The notes under the pieces were generated by a model. It saw only the letters and a program-made list of their open reading frames with translations, had not been told where the DNA came from and made no database searches. The position numbers were made by a program, and so were the translations under genes. This document shows, piece after piece, positions 23,626 through 34,068 of a stretch of 64,000 bases of DNA. The stretch's first letter is position 1; each line of letters opens with the position of its first letter. The stretch is taken from positions 16,130,673 through 16,194,672 of the forward strand of contig CM033115.1 of the NCBI GenBank assembly GCA_019321725.1. The letters run 5' to 3'. Source of the stretch: Paulownia fortunei (lineage: Eukaryota; Streptophyta; Magnoliopsida; Lamiales; Paulowniaceae).

Positions 23626-26297
23626 ATGGCAAATAGAAACAACATTGATGTTCTGGTATACTTTGGTGGTCAAATTATACAAGATGCTAATTCAGTGACA
23701 TATGATCGCTCTGCAATTGAAGCGAGGAGAATGTCTCGTAGGACAAGATTTTTTGAATTACTATTGAAAGTGTATCAATTACGGGCGTTGATGATAAACA
23801 ATTCTTATTGAAATTATTTGGTAAGTACTGTTGCGGTAATGTGTCACAACTAATATCAATAACGGATGACGAAAGATTGGAATTTTTCTTAATCCGGAAG
23901 AGAAAATCAATTTGTAGAATTTTATGTTGAGGCAGAATAAATTGTTCACAATATTGTGCCTGAGATACCAACAACCAATGCGTATTATCAGTATGCATCA
24001 TTTTTAAGAGATGATAGTGTGTTTGAAATGACTACAGTGACGCAAGGTATGGCAAGTGTTGGCATCAATGAGTTTAATGCAGGTGCTTCAAGCGCTGGTC
24101 AAGAGCATTTTCAAGGTACAAATACAGAACCGTATAATGCATACACTGATGAATTATCCGACCCACTTGCCGACAGTTTAGGTGCTGAAGAACATATTAA
24201 TTCCGAACCCGATGAAATTACTGATGAAGATGATGATGGTGATGATGGTGATGATGATGATGATGATGGTGATGATGGTGATGATGATGACGATGATGGT
24301 GATGGGGTCGAAATTGATGATTTGGAAGAGATGTATGAGCAACATGATGAGGGCAACTCATCCCAACATCAAGTGCCGGTTTATACCTCATTGCCTCAAC
24401 AACAAATGAATATGACTCTAATCGTACTATACCATTCTTCACCACATGTTACCCAGAAATAGTTGTTGATTCTATTGATATTCCAAATAGAGGAAAGTTT
24501 TATGACTCTAGTATTGAAGAGCTTGAAAAGGGTATGGTCTTCAAAGATAAAAAAAATCTCCAAACTTCAGTTAAAGATTACTCTGTACGAGTTGTCAGAC
24601 GTGAGTATCGAGTGGTTGAGAGTACACCAAAATTATGGAAAGTGGAATGCAGCCATAGTACATCGACCACGTGGTGTAATTGGGGGCTTCGAGCATCATT
24701 GAAAGTAAAGCTCGGTTTATGGAAAATCACCAAGTGGGCAGGCCCTCATACCTGCCTTATGAATTCAGTATCTGTGGATCATCGCAACCTATGTAAAAAC
24801 ATGATTGCAAGGTTGATTACTGGTATAGTTCAGTGTAACCCGACCTATGAGATTAAGTATGTCCAACAAAATGTGAAAGAGAAGTATCAGTATGAAATTT
24901 CATATCATAAGGCCTGACACGGTTTGAAACGCGCAAGGGAAAATGTTTATGGCATTTGGGAGAGCTCAGTTAGAAATTGCCTAATTATTTGGGAGCTCTG
25001 CAAAAATGGAATCCAGGCACAATTGTGGAGTGGCATCACATCGACACCGAGTTCGCAGAAAAGAAAATATTGAAATATGTATTCTGGGCATTCAAGCCAT
25101 GTATTGATGGTTCCAAAATTGTCGTAAAGTAATAAGTGTTGATGGAACACATCTTTACACAAAGTACAAACACAAGTTGTTGATTGCTGTGGGGATAGAT
25201 GCAAACCAACAGGTTTTGCTTCTGGCTTTTGCAGTTGTTGATGAAGAAACATTTACATCGTGGAGATGGTTTTTGCATATGTTGTCTATGTATGTTGTCC
25301 GCGGGATTGAGAGTGTCTGTTTGATATCTGACCGACATAGTGGCCTACTTGAAGCCGTTCAATACATCCTGATTTTACGCCACCTCGTGGAGTGCATCGT
25401 TTTTGCTTAAGGCATGTGTCATCTAATTTCAACAAGCGGTTCAAGAGTATTGCATTAAGGGATTTGTGTTATACAGCTGGTTCACAATTGACAATCAGAC
25501 AATTTGATAAGGTCATGGAAAAAATAAAGGCTCTTAACGATGATGCACATACATACTTGGAGAATATAGATAAATGTCAGTGGACTCTAGCTTATGATGG
25601 AGGATGGCGATGTGGCATTCTGACAACAAATATGTCAGAATGCATTAATGGAATGTTGAAAGGTGCACGACGGCTCCCAGTCACTGCTATTGTACAGATT
25701 ACGTTCCATCGTGCTATTAAACATTTTCTCGATCGACTATCCAAGGGTCGTCGAATGGTGGAGAATAACCAACCATGGCCTGATAATATATTACAAAGGT
25801 ATGAGAGTTGGCAGAATCTATCTATAGAGCATATGGTACATGTGTTTGATTACACAGATCAATCCGTGTCTGTGATAACACGTCGATCAGGATCATCCAG
25901 GAGTTTTACACATGTCATGAAACTGAGGTCAATGGAGTGTTCATGCGGTAATTGGAGTCAATTTGGAATACCTTGCTCGCATGCAATGCATACTTGTCGG
26001 CATTTTGGAGTTAATCCAGCAACACTCATGAAATCGTACTATAGCACTGCTTCTTATGTAGATACTTACAAAGGGAAGTTTGAGCCTTTGCCAGATGAAG
26101 TTTATTGGAATGCGCCCCATTTCGAGTTGTGGCATAATCCAGCATTGCGGATTCAGAATCGTCGTGGACGGAATACTACTACTCGAATTCCTAACGAGAT
26201 GGATTGGCCTCAGACACGTGCTAGACAACAAGCACGAGCAAGGCAAAGGGTCAATGCAATAGAACGTGGAACAGCTTCATCTTCCCAGCATAGATGA
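23626..26297 (+). pseudogene. MURA-type transposase of MULE copy 1, broken by several frameshifts and a stop
   Basis: Segments in different frames together follow the plant MURA layout: an N-terminal piece (VLVYFGGQI), an acidic Asp-rich linker encoded by a GAT repeat, the MuDR DNA-binding-like region (LWKITKWAGPHTC), and the MULE transposase core with DGTHLY and LISDRH carrying two expected catalytic aspartates. The C-terminal segment (25392-26297) has a SWIM zinc finger, CSCGNWSQFGIPCSHA. Breaks are visible near 23.8-23.95 kb, near 24.46 kb, a TGA at 24916 where the family has Trp, one missing base near 25.11 kb just before the DGTH motif, and one near 25.36 kb after the SDRH motif. It cannot make a full transposase as read; base-calling errors could explain some but hardly all of these. 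Confidence 0.85.
24227..24305 (+). repeat. GAT/GGT trinucleotide repeat coding for an Asp-rich tract
   Basis: Tandem GATGATGGT units encode a run of Asp with regular Gly inside the transposase frame. Acidic linkers here are common in MURA proteins. The repeat also produces meaningless His-rich and Met-rich frames on other phases. Confidence 0.9.
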
Positions 26298-26545
26298 TGT
26301 CATTACAGTTAGATTAGTATTTGCTTTTCTGCGGGAGTAATACTCCTTATTTGTATGAAATAAATTTGTAATGATGTTATATTTAACTGTTGTTAATGAT
26401 GTATGTACAATTTCATGTTATTTGTTAAAATTTGTGTTTAATTATTGTTAACCATATGGTTAAATTTCATAATATATGTAAACATTCATGTGATGCTATT
26501 AAAAAAATTATCCTTGACACATGGTCCATTTCATTTGTAAACAGG

Positions 26546-29025
26546 ATGGATATTGTTTCTTTATATGGTCCACGGGATACGACAGTTTTATCCCGACAGG
26601 CTACTCACCGTTCAGAGAGTGTATTTGCTGGTGCGGTTGATAGGACACTTACAATTAGGCACGCAGGCGCACCATTTTGGAGTCTTCATGGTGGGAGGGT
26701 GCATTGCATCCTCGTGTAGTTCATATGCTGTATGATATGGGATTCTATGGCGTCTACCGATGTGGACACTTTGATATGGACTTTCATTTGATTACTGCTC
26801 TAGTCGAGAGATGGCGACCTGAGACTCATACATTTCATTTTTGCATTGGTGAGGTGACTGTCACACTACAAGATGTTGCAGTTATTTGGGGTTTACCAGT
26901 AGATGGTCAGCCTGTTATTGGAGTTGATCCGAGGAGATCTATCGAGCAGTGGCAGGATTATTGCCACCATTACTTAGGATTTCGACCCATTTCACAGCAG
27001 TTTAGGGGTGGGCGTATATTGTTGAGTGCCTTGAGGGGTTATCTTGAGGCTAACCCAGTGACAGATGACACTCCCCACGATGAGTTGGAGCGATATGCAC
27101 GCGGCTGTGCATTGATTCTACTCGGTAGCATTATGTGTCCTGATTCATCAGGCAATGGAGTGTCGTTGCTATATCTACAGAGTATGGAGCAGATTAAGGA
27201 TGTTGTTTATTTTAGTTGGGGCAGTGCAGTACTGTCTTTCATGTATCGTGAGTTGTGCAATGCATCGGATAAAGACAAGAATGTTATTGGTGGTGCGATG
27301 GTGCTTCTACAGGTAAACTTTATATAAGTATTGTTACTTTCTTATGTTATTATATCAATATGTTTGCCTTGTACTATAGATTAATATATATTTTTGTAGA
27401 TATGGGCATGGTCTCGCATTACCACGTTGGTGCCAAGACGATTACGTTCGCGAGTAAATATGGGCCCACTCATCGGCGCAAATGATCATGAGCTTCCACT
27501 TCCTCCATATGGTGCAAGGTATAAGCCCATTTATTACCGCTAATGATAATGAGCTTATACTTCTACTATTATTTGGTGATTATTGTTTCATGATTATTAT
27601 TTCATGATTGTTTTTATATACATATAGGTGGATGCAGTATTACAGCTTCACGCATACAGCGAGTCATTCAGTCAGGTTATTAGGGATATAGTAGATAGGA
27701 TGACTGATAGAGAGGTGAGTAGAATTTAAGACACTTGTTTAAATTTGATTTGATTTTTCTTTTCATATATGTACAAATAATTCAAATTTATGTATTTTAT
27801 AATTGTAGTTTATATGGGAGCCATATGATATGACAAGGTTGGGTCCAAGGTATAATATGCCACTGTGGAGATCTCGTTGTCCATTAATCAACTACGCTAT
27901 CGTCGAGTTCCATCACCCAGAGCGGGTCATGCGCCAGTTTGGCATGCGCCAGTACATTCCATCAGATATACCAGCGTATGAGCATACTTTACATGATGTA
28001 AACCGCAGGGGACGCAGTGGAGAGGATTGGGCTCGATATCACCGGGAGTATGTGTCGCAGTGGGCAAATAGACATCAGTTTATTATCATTAACCCTCTCA
28101 TTACTGGATCCGATAGTACTGAGCCTCGCTATATGAATTGGTACGATGACATTACACGCCGTCTGATATCACCATCCCATTTGCCTATGGAGGAGGGGTA
28201 CCAGCCTTCACACATATCAGATTTGGAAGCTATGGTAAGATATTCATTAATAAAAATTTTTATAATATGTATGCATCATGTTTATGATATTTTTTAATAT
28301 TATTCCTTTTTTACATGTATTTTAGAGTATGGCGGTCGAGAGGATTAGACTCAGTGCTGATGGCAGCGAACGAGCAAGATATAGCTTCACTTATGCAGTT
28401 GAGGAGTGAAGCTATACACGCCACTGATGATCTTAGATGCCTACTTCGTAGACAACAAGATGCTGTAAATATACCAGTGCCACCACCACAAGACACAACC
28501 AGGAGGACGAGGAGGCGTACTAGAGTAGTAGATGATGCGGGTCCCTCTACCGAGACACGGGGTGCATTTACTAGCCATGTTTCTACATCTTACGACATTC
28601 CTCATCCACTTATGTCTAGTGTAGCAGATGAGGCAGGTCCATCCACCTCGACACATCGTGTATCACACGGTTTGGATAGCACCGCCGACTATTATGTGCC
28701 TCAACATACACAACCAGATGACTCATTCACTCCGTATTGGGGTATGCCACCATCTACGATGTCATTTTCTACACTACTCACTTCAGATTTAGATATGACA
28801 CAAACACCGTTTGTTCAGCAGCATATAGGATACGATTTTGGACGTGGAGATTTTACTGTCTCGCCTATTGCATTTCCACATCTAGACAGCGACTATCATG
28901 ATCGTGGAGAGTCGACCTCCATAACTTCATCAGACCAATCACATGATATTGCTACTGCTCAGGATGGACGTCGAGGTAGACGCCAACGCCAACGACGTAC
29001 GTGTGGCACTGGTGGTCATTTTTAG
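26546..29025 (+). pseudogene. Plant mobile domain (PMD) gene of MULE copy 1, five exons with frameshifts
   Basis: Exons by splice sites: 26546-27312, 27400-27518, 27628-27714, 27809-28234, 28326-29025. The product has the PMD signature found in Arabidopsis MAIN/MAIL1 and in transposons: HFDMDFHLITALVERWRPET, then FHFCIGEVTVTLQDVAVIWG, and later EFIWEPYD and QFGMRQYIP. After the domain comes a basic and Ser/Thr-rich tail ending in an Arg-rich stretch. Three frame breaks are seen: near 26.70 kb, near 27.68 kb, and a 1-base insertion near 28365 that copy 2 lacks. The gene lies directly behind the transposase on the same strand, 250 bp from its stop. Function in transposition is unknown. Confidence 0.82.
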
Positions 29026-29379
29026 TATTTTTTTTATTCTTGTATTTTTCAAAAATTTTAAATTCAATACTGTAATTATTATTCAAAAAAATTATTTGTC
29101 TGATTTATGAAACAAAAATAGTATTGTTATTATTTTTATTAAAATATTTACATACATATACTAAAGTAAAAAAAAATAAACAACATAACTTTATGTTATT
29201 TATTATTATAATAAAAAATATTTACTTAAATACATGTATATATATTTATCTAAAATATATGTATAAAATATCAATCATCCTTAATTACATCTCAATCCTT
29301 ATTTCTCCACTCCCACAAATTTATATATTAATTATATATAAAATATATATATATATATATATTTAAAAAATATATTAAA

Positions 29380-29570
29380 ATTTGAAGGCGCAGTAATGAG
29401 TTGCGGTTTTAAACTGAAAGCGCAATTTAAGATTGCGCTTTCAAAAGACGCAACTCACTGTTGCGCCTTTAAGCAGTAAAAAAAAAATTAATAATAAATA
29501 AATTTTGAAAGCACAAACGGGAGTTGAACTTTCAAATTAAAGTCGCAACCCCCACTTGTGCTTTCACTTA
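29380..29570. repeat. Right-end hairpin cluster of MULE copy 1
   Basis: The best member is 29416-29442 (11-bp arms, GAAAGCGCAAT). Its neighbours at about 29386-29410, 29447-29470, 29506-29532 and 29541-29567 are imperfect; compared with copy 2 they have lost several CpG sites, for example GAAAGCGC has become GAAAGCAC. This suggests decay through C-to-T change at methylated CpG. Confidence 0.75.
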
Positions 29571-29645
29571 TTTTTTTAAACCACCGCCTTTTTATGGTAT
29601 TTTGTTAATTTTAATATAAATTTACTATTAATTATTAATTGACTC
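29556..29645. repeat. Right terminal inverted repeat of MULE copy 1
   Basis: The reverse complement begins GAGTCAATTAATAATTAATAG and continues to TTTAAAAAAATAAGTGAAAGC, partner of the left end. Confidence 0.8.
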
Positions 29646-29655
29646 AGTAAATGAT
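29646..29655. repeat. Right 10-bp target site duplication of MULE copy 1
   Basis: AGTAAATGAT, identical to 22633-22642, with no mismatch. The lack of divergence fits a fairly recent insertion. Confidence 0.92.
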
Positions 29656-29999
29656 GTGTAACCAATTTTGTGTGGATATGGGCCAAAACAAAATTGGGTA
29701 AAGTTATCATGTATTTCTTATAATATTTTTTTTAACTTTTGTTTAAAATTTTATCAAATTAAATGAGAAATACTATTATAGTAGGATGGAGGAAGTATAT
29801 TAAATCATGTATTTAATCAAATAATTTAATTACAATTATCAGAATTTCCTCATATATATTGGCTCAGCCGCTTATGGGTATGTACTCTTTGCTTCAGAAG
29901 TTGTACTAGGAAACAACCACAGTGAGACGTTTTTAAATTTAATTTTAATGGTGGTGGTGTCCTAATTCTAAATTCCTAATAACAAAAAATAATAGAAAT

Positions 30000-32900
30000 A
30001 TGGCTACTGAAACTACGCCTCCTTCCAAACCCTCCCCTGACCTCTCCTCCACCAACCCCGCAACTCCCACCGTCGACATTCCGCCTCCCTCCGCCACCAC
30101 CCCCGCCCCAACTCCCTCCACCTCCGCTGCCACTCCGGCCACTGTCACTCCCCGCCTTCCGGAACCCGAAGCTGACGTTGTTCACATCCCCAGCTACTCC
30201 CGTACGCGCATTTCCCATCTAATACTTTTGGAGAAAATGATGAAATTTTGTTCTTTTATTGATTATTTGTCGCTTTGATTTCCTTAGGGTGGTTTTCATG
30301 GAACGGCGTTCATGAATGCGAGGCCAGGTTCGTGCCGGAGTTCTTTGACGGAAGGTCGTCCTCGAAGAACCCTAGGGCTTACAAATACTACAGGAATGCC
30401 ATCATACGGCGCTTCAGAGAAAACCCTAATCGGAAAATCACTTTCACCGAGGTGCGGAAGACAATTGTCGGTGATGTGGGGTCCATTCGGAGGGTTTTCG
30501 ATTTCCTGGAGGCTTGGGGTTTGATTAATTACGCCGGTTCTACGAAGCCCCAGCTGAAGTGGGAGGATAAGGAGACCAAATCCACCGCTGCCGCGCGCAG
30601 GGCGGCGACGTCACTGGCGGCGGCGGCGGGGCTGATGTTGCTGTGACGAAGAAGAGGGTATGCAGTGGTTGCAAGGCTTCTTGCACCATTGCTTGCTTTG
30701 CGTCTGAAAAGGTGCTTTCTCCTTAATTCTTACCCACTTGGTTGACTGTAATTAAGTCGTAAATATATTGGGTTTAGCTTGTGTTAATCGTGTTTCTTGA
30801 TAGATATATATGTTAGGTGTGCATAAATTTATTATCTTTATTTTGTTTTGGTGTTGAGGAATGCTTTTGTGCTTTTAGCAATAGTATATCATAGGTATCA
30901 TTGTCTTCTCAAGTACTGCACACATGCATTGTGTGTTAAAAATCACTTAAAAATGTTTTGCTTAACTTTGTAAATCCATTTTCTTGGTAACTTAGAGCAT
31001 GAGGTTGTGGTCAAATGTTGAAATCTGAATTGCTGTTTTTAACTTCTGAGCAGCATGATATGACACTCTGTGCGAGGTGCTATGTGCGGGGTAATTATAG
31101 GGTGGGTTTGAGTTCTTCGGATTTTAAACGGGTTGAGATTAGCGAAGAGGCAAAGACAGATTGGACTGATAAAGAGACGTTGCAACTTCTAGAAGCTATC
31201 ATGCATTATGGTGCTGACTGGAAGAAAGTCGCGGAGCATGTTGGCGGAAGAAGTGTGAAGGAATGTGTAGCTCGATTTATAAAGCTTCCATTTGGTGAAC
31301 AATTTGATGGTCCTCCAGAATCTGCCGATCTGGATACCGAATTAGGTTTACAAAATGTAGCAATACCGACAAAAAGGCTGCATCTCTCACCACTTGCCGA
31401 TGCAAGTAACCCAATTATGGCGCAGGTAACAACTTCCTCATTTTTGGTAAAAGAATAGTAGCTAGAGGATTATAGATAGCCGTATTGAGACTGTAAAATT
31501 AGAATGCAAAAGTAGCACCACTATTGCTTTAATCAAAATCTTCCATGAGATGAATGGGTTACACATCCTATGATTTCTGGGCAATTCAAAACAAAATTTC
31601 TTTTTGAGTTTTATAGATTTTTTGAAAGGTGCCTCTTTGTACTAGAATAGGTATCTGATGGATGTTGACGGAGACTTATCTTCCTCGCAAAACAACTTGC
31701 TATTCTACTAAACATAGAAGGGCGTTTATCTTTTTATGTTTCCGACAGTAATTGATCGATTGTAAGTATTGTGTCTATTGGTTTTATTGTATTAATATCT
31801 CTTCAGGCTGCTTTTCTCTCCACATTGGTTGGAGTAGATGTTGCAGAAGTGGCAGCACGTGCAGCAGTAACAGCTTTGTCTGATCTTGGTGATAGAAAAC
31901 AGCAAGGTATTAACTGCCACTTATTTGTGATTAATTGGATTCTTATTTTATGCTTATTTTTGGTAGTTGAGGACCAAGTTCTAATGCTCTTTGAAATTTG
32001 TGACCTGTGGTTTTCTTAAGATTTTCAGTTCTCATAAAACTAGTTTTTCCACTCATTGACATTTATATGTATGCTTATCCTATTTTTGCCAAAAAAAAAA
32101 AAAACAAGGAGGAAAATGGTAATTGTGAACAAAGACATGAAAGAGTTGAAAACAGAAGAGGGTCCATGCTACAATCTTTCCGATATATTTAATCGATTTT
32201 GCTAATCCTCAAACTTATAAAATGTTTCATATGATAACTCTACTAGCAGCACTGAAGATGCAAAATGAAAGGTCCATATTTGTGTTCTCCGGTTTGAGAA
32301 ATACATAGTGGCCTTTGAATGATTTAGTTAGTGTCCGGGACAAAGATTAATTTATTTATTAATGGGTAAGTCTTACATAACCCGCCATCTTTATAAAATT
32401 GGTATTTGTTTAGAGATCATTTTTGCCAAATTTTGTAAGAAAAAAAAAATTGCTTTTCCTGGAAATGAAATGAGGATAAAATTGTAGAAATGCCTATCCT
32501 TGAGATCTTGGGTAAAATTAAATACCTCTGGTCTTTAACAGTTCATCTCCACAATTTGAGTGTTCAAAGAGAAAAGAAATGCAAAACGATTGAATTCTAC
32601 CAATTGAAGTGCTAGGTAATGACTGATTATAGGTGAGGCAGTGGCAGAAAAAAAAATGAGACACACGAAAACTTGTGAGCAGTAAACTAAAAATATATCA
32701 GGTAGCACAAGGTGCATTGCTAATGTCACTCCGGAAAGTTGCTCATTTGTAATTGCTGTATGTAATTTGCAACTTGGCAATATGCATTTGGATTATCATT
32801 AGAAGAAAATAAAGCAGAGGATATTGATAAAGCAACTAGCTTGGGAAATTTGCAGATGTGATGCATAGAGAATTGCTCATAGCCGTATGGCTGAGTATTA

Positions 32901-34068
32901 GTTTAACAATCTTCTCTGGGCAAGTTGAGGAATTGTTGACTGATGGTCTTTGGGACTAAATGACTTAGTGTCAAAGACCCTTTATTTTTTAAATGTATGT
33001 TGTGTACTTGGTCTGCTGCTTTTTACTGCATAAGTGGAGAAAAAGTTAGAACTTGTGTGTAAGCATATACACAGGTTGAAAATCTTTCTATGGAAAGTAA
33101 AACCTTGAAATTCTTAATTCTTTGGGCTCAGATTTGATGGTCATCTTGATGGAAAGAAAACTACAATGAGTCTTAACTTTGCATAAAAAATATCATATCA
33201 AATGGAGATAGACCAAGAAGAATGGATTGCCTTGGTGATTCTTGATTCACCCTTGCTGCATCGTTAGAAGAAAACATTCAATTTTACATGGAATTTAATG
33301 AATGTTTCCTAGATAAATTAACATATGTTGGGCGAGAAGCAAATTAGGTTTAGGCCCCATCATCTGATTTATGTTGCAAAATTACCCTTTCATACATTTC
33401 TTGGAGTTGCTTTTAGTGTAAATGAATAATTGATGGCATTGACAAACATGAAAAGTTTGCCAAAGTTGAAGTTACAACAGTGGGCTCTCCATTCTTTTGC
33501 ATACTTCTGTATATTTTCTGAAGCAACAGGGATGCATATATAAGTTGGTGTGAGAAAAATGAGGGACCAAGTTGCTCCCATGTTCTTTTGCATTAGGTTA
33601 AACAGAAAAAATATGCCGGTCACCCTGACTTCCCATTTTCTTCATTCTTCAATGCAGGATCTGATAATGCATCTAATGGTAATAGCCTGAATATGATGGA
33701 AGAAGCACTTGATGAAGCAAAATTGCAGCTCGAGAAGGAAGAAGAGGGGCTGGAGAAAGCAATATCTGGAATTTCCACTCAGGTACTAAATGTTGCAAGT
33801 GTTTTATATTTATGCTGTTTGTTATTCATAATTCTAAAGATTATTCTGACCGTCTGCTCGTTTTTCTGGTAATTTTCTTTTGCAGACGAAGGAGATTGAA
33901 GACAAGATTCTTCACTTTGAGGAATTTGAGTTAGAAATGGAGAGGAAACTGCAGCAATTCCAGCAGCTGCAGAACCAGCTCTTTGTTGATCAACTAACTA
34001 TTCTGTTTCATAAAACTGCTGCACCGAAAACTGGGGACAACGTAGGGGAGGCTGTCAAGAGTGAATGA
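30000..34068 (+). CDS. SWI3B: SWI/SNF complex subunit SWI3B (six exons, apparent frameshift in exon 2)
   Basis: Core subunit of plant SWI/SNF chromatin-remodelling complexes in the nucleus. Exons: 30000-30201, 30288-30711, 31054-31425, 31807-31906, 33658-33782, 33886-34068. A Pro/Thr/Ser-rich N terminus leads to a SWIRM domain (RWFSWNGVHECEARFVPEFF), a ZZ-like zinc region (VCSGCKASCTIACF then LCARCYVR), a SANT domain (WTDKETLQLLEAIMHYGADW) and a C-terminal coiled coil (LDEAKLQLEKEEEGLEKAI). The order and about 467-469 aa length match SWI3B. The summed exons are 1,406 nt, not a multiple of three. The frame slips between SWIRM and ZZ, near a CCGCGCGCAGGG run at about 30590-30605; read literally, translation stops at 30644 after 186 aa. 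Two extra bases or one missing base would explain it. This may be an assembly error or a true lesion. Confidence 0.88.

Larger units (their letters stand above)
22643..29645 (+). mobile_element. Complete Mutator-like element (MULE copy 1, 7,003 bp) with MURA and PMD genes
   Basis: Boundaries come from the perfect 10-bp target duplication and from the point where similarity to the second copy (40891-43221) stops on both sides. Terminal inverted repeats of roughly 90 bp begin GACTAATTTAAATT on the left and GAGTCAATTAATAATT on the right (reverse complement). Both contain AAATAAGTGAAAGC next to GCGC-containing hairpins. Inside, in order: a pyrimidine-rich promoter/leader, spliced leader exons, a MURA-type transposase with MULE and SWIM domains, a multi-exon plant mobile domain gene, and an AT-rich tail. 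Both genes carry frameshifts, so the copy is not autonomous. MULEs carrying PMD genes are known in plants; the two-gene arrangement and multi-hairpin termini are what stand out here. Confidence 0.9.

Noticed and set aside
24111..24445. His-rich, Ser-rich and Met-rich frames
   Set aside because: They are other phases of the GAT repeat that encodes the Asp-rich linker of the transposase.
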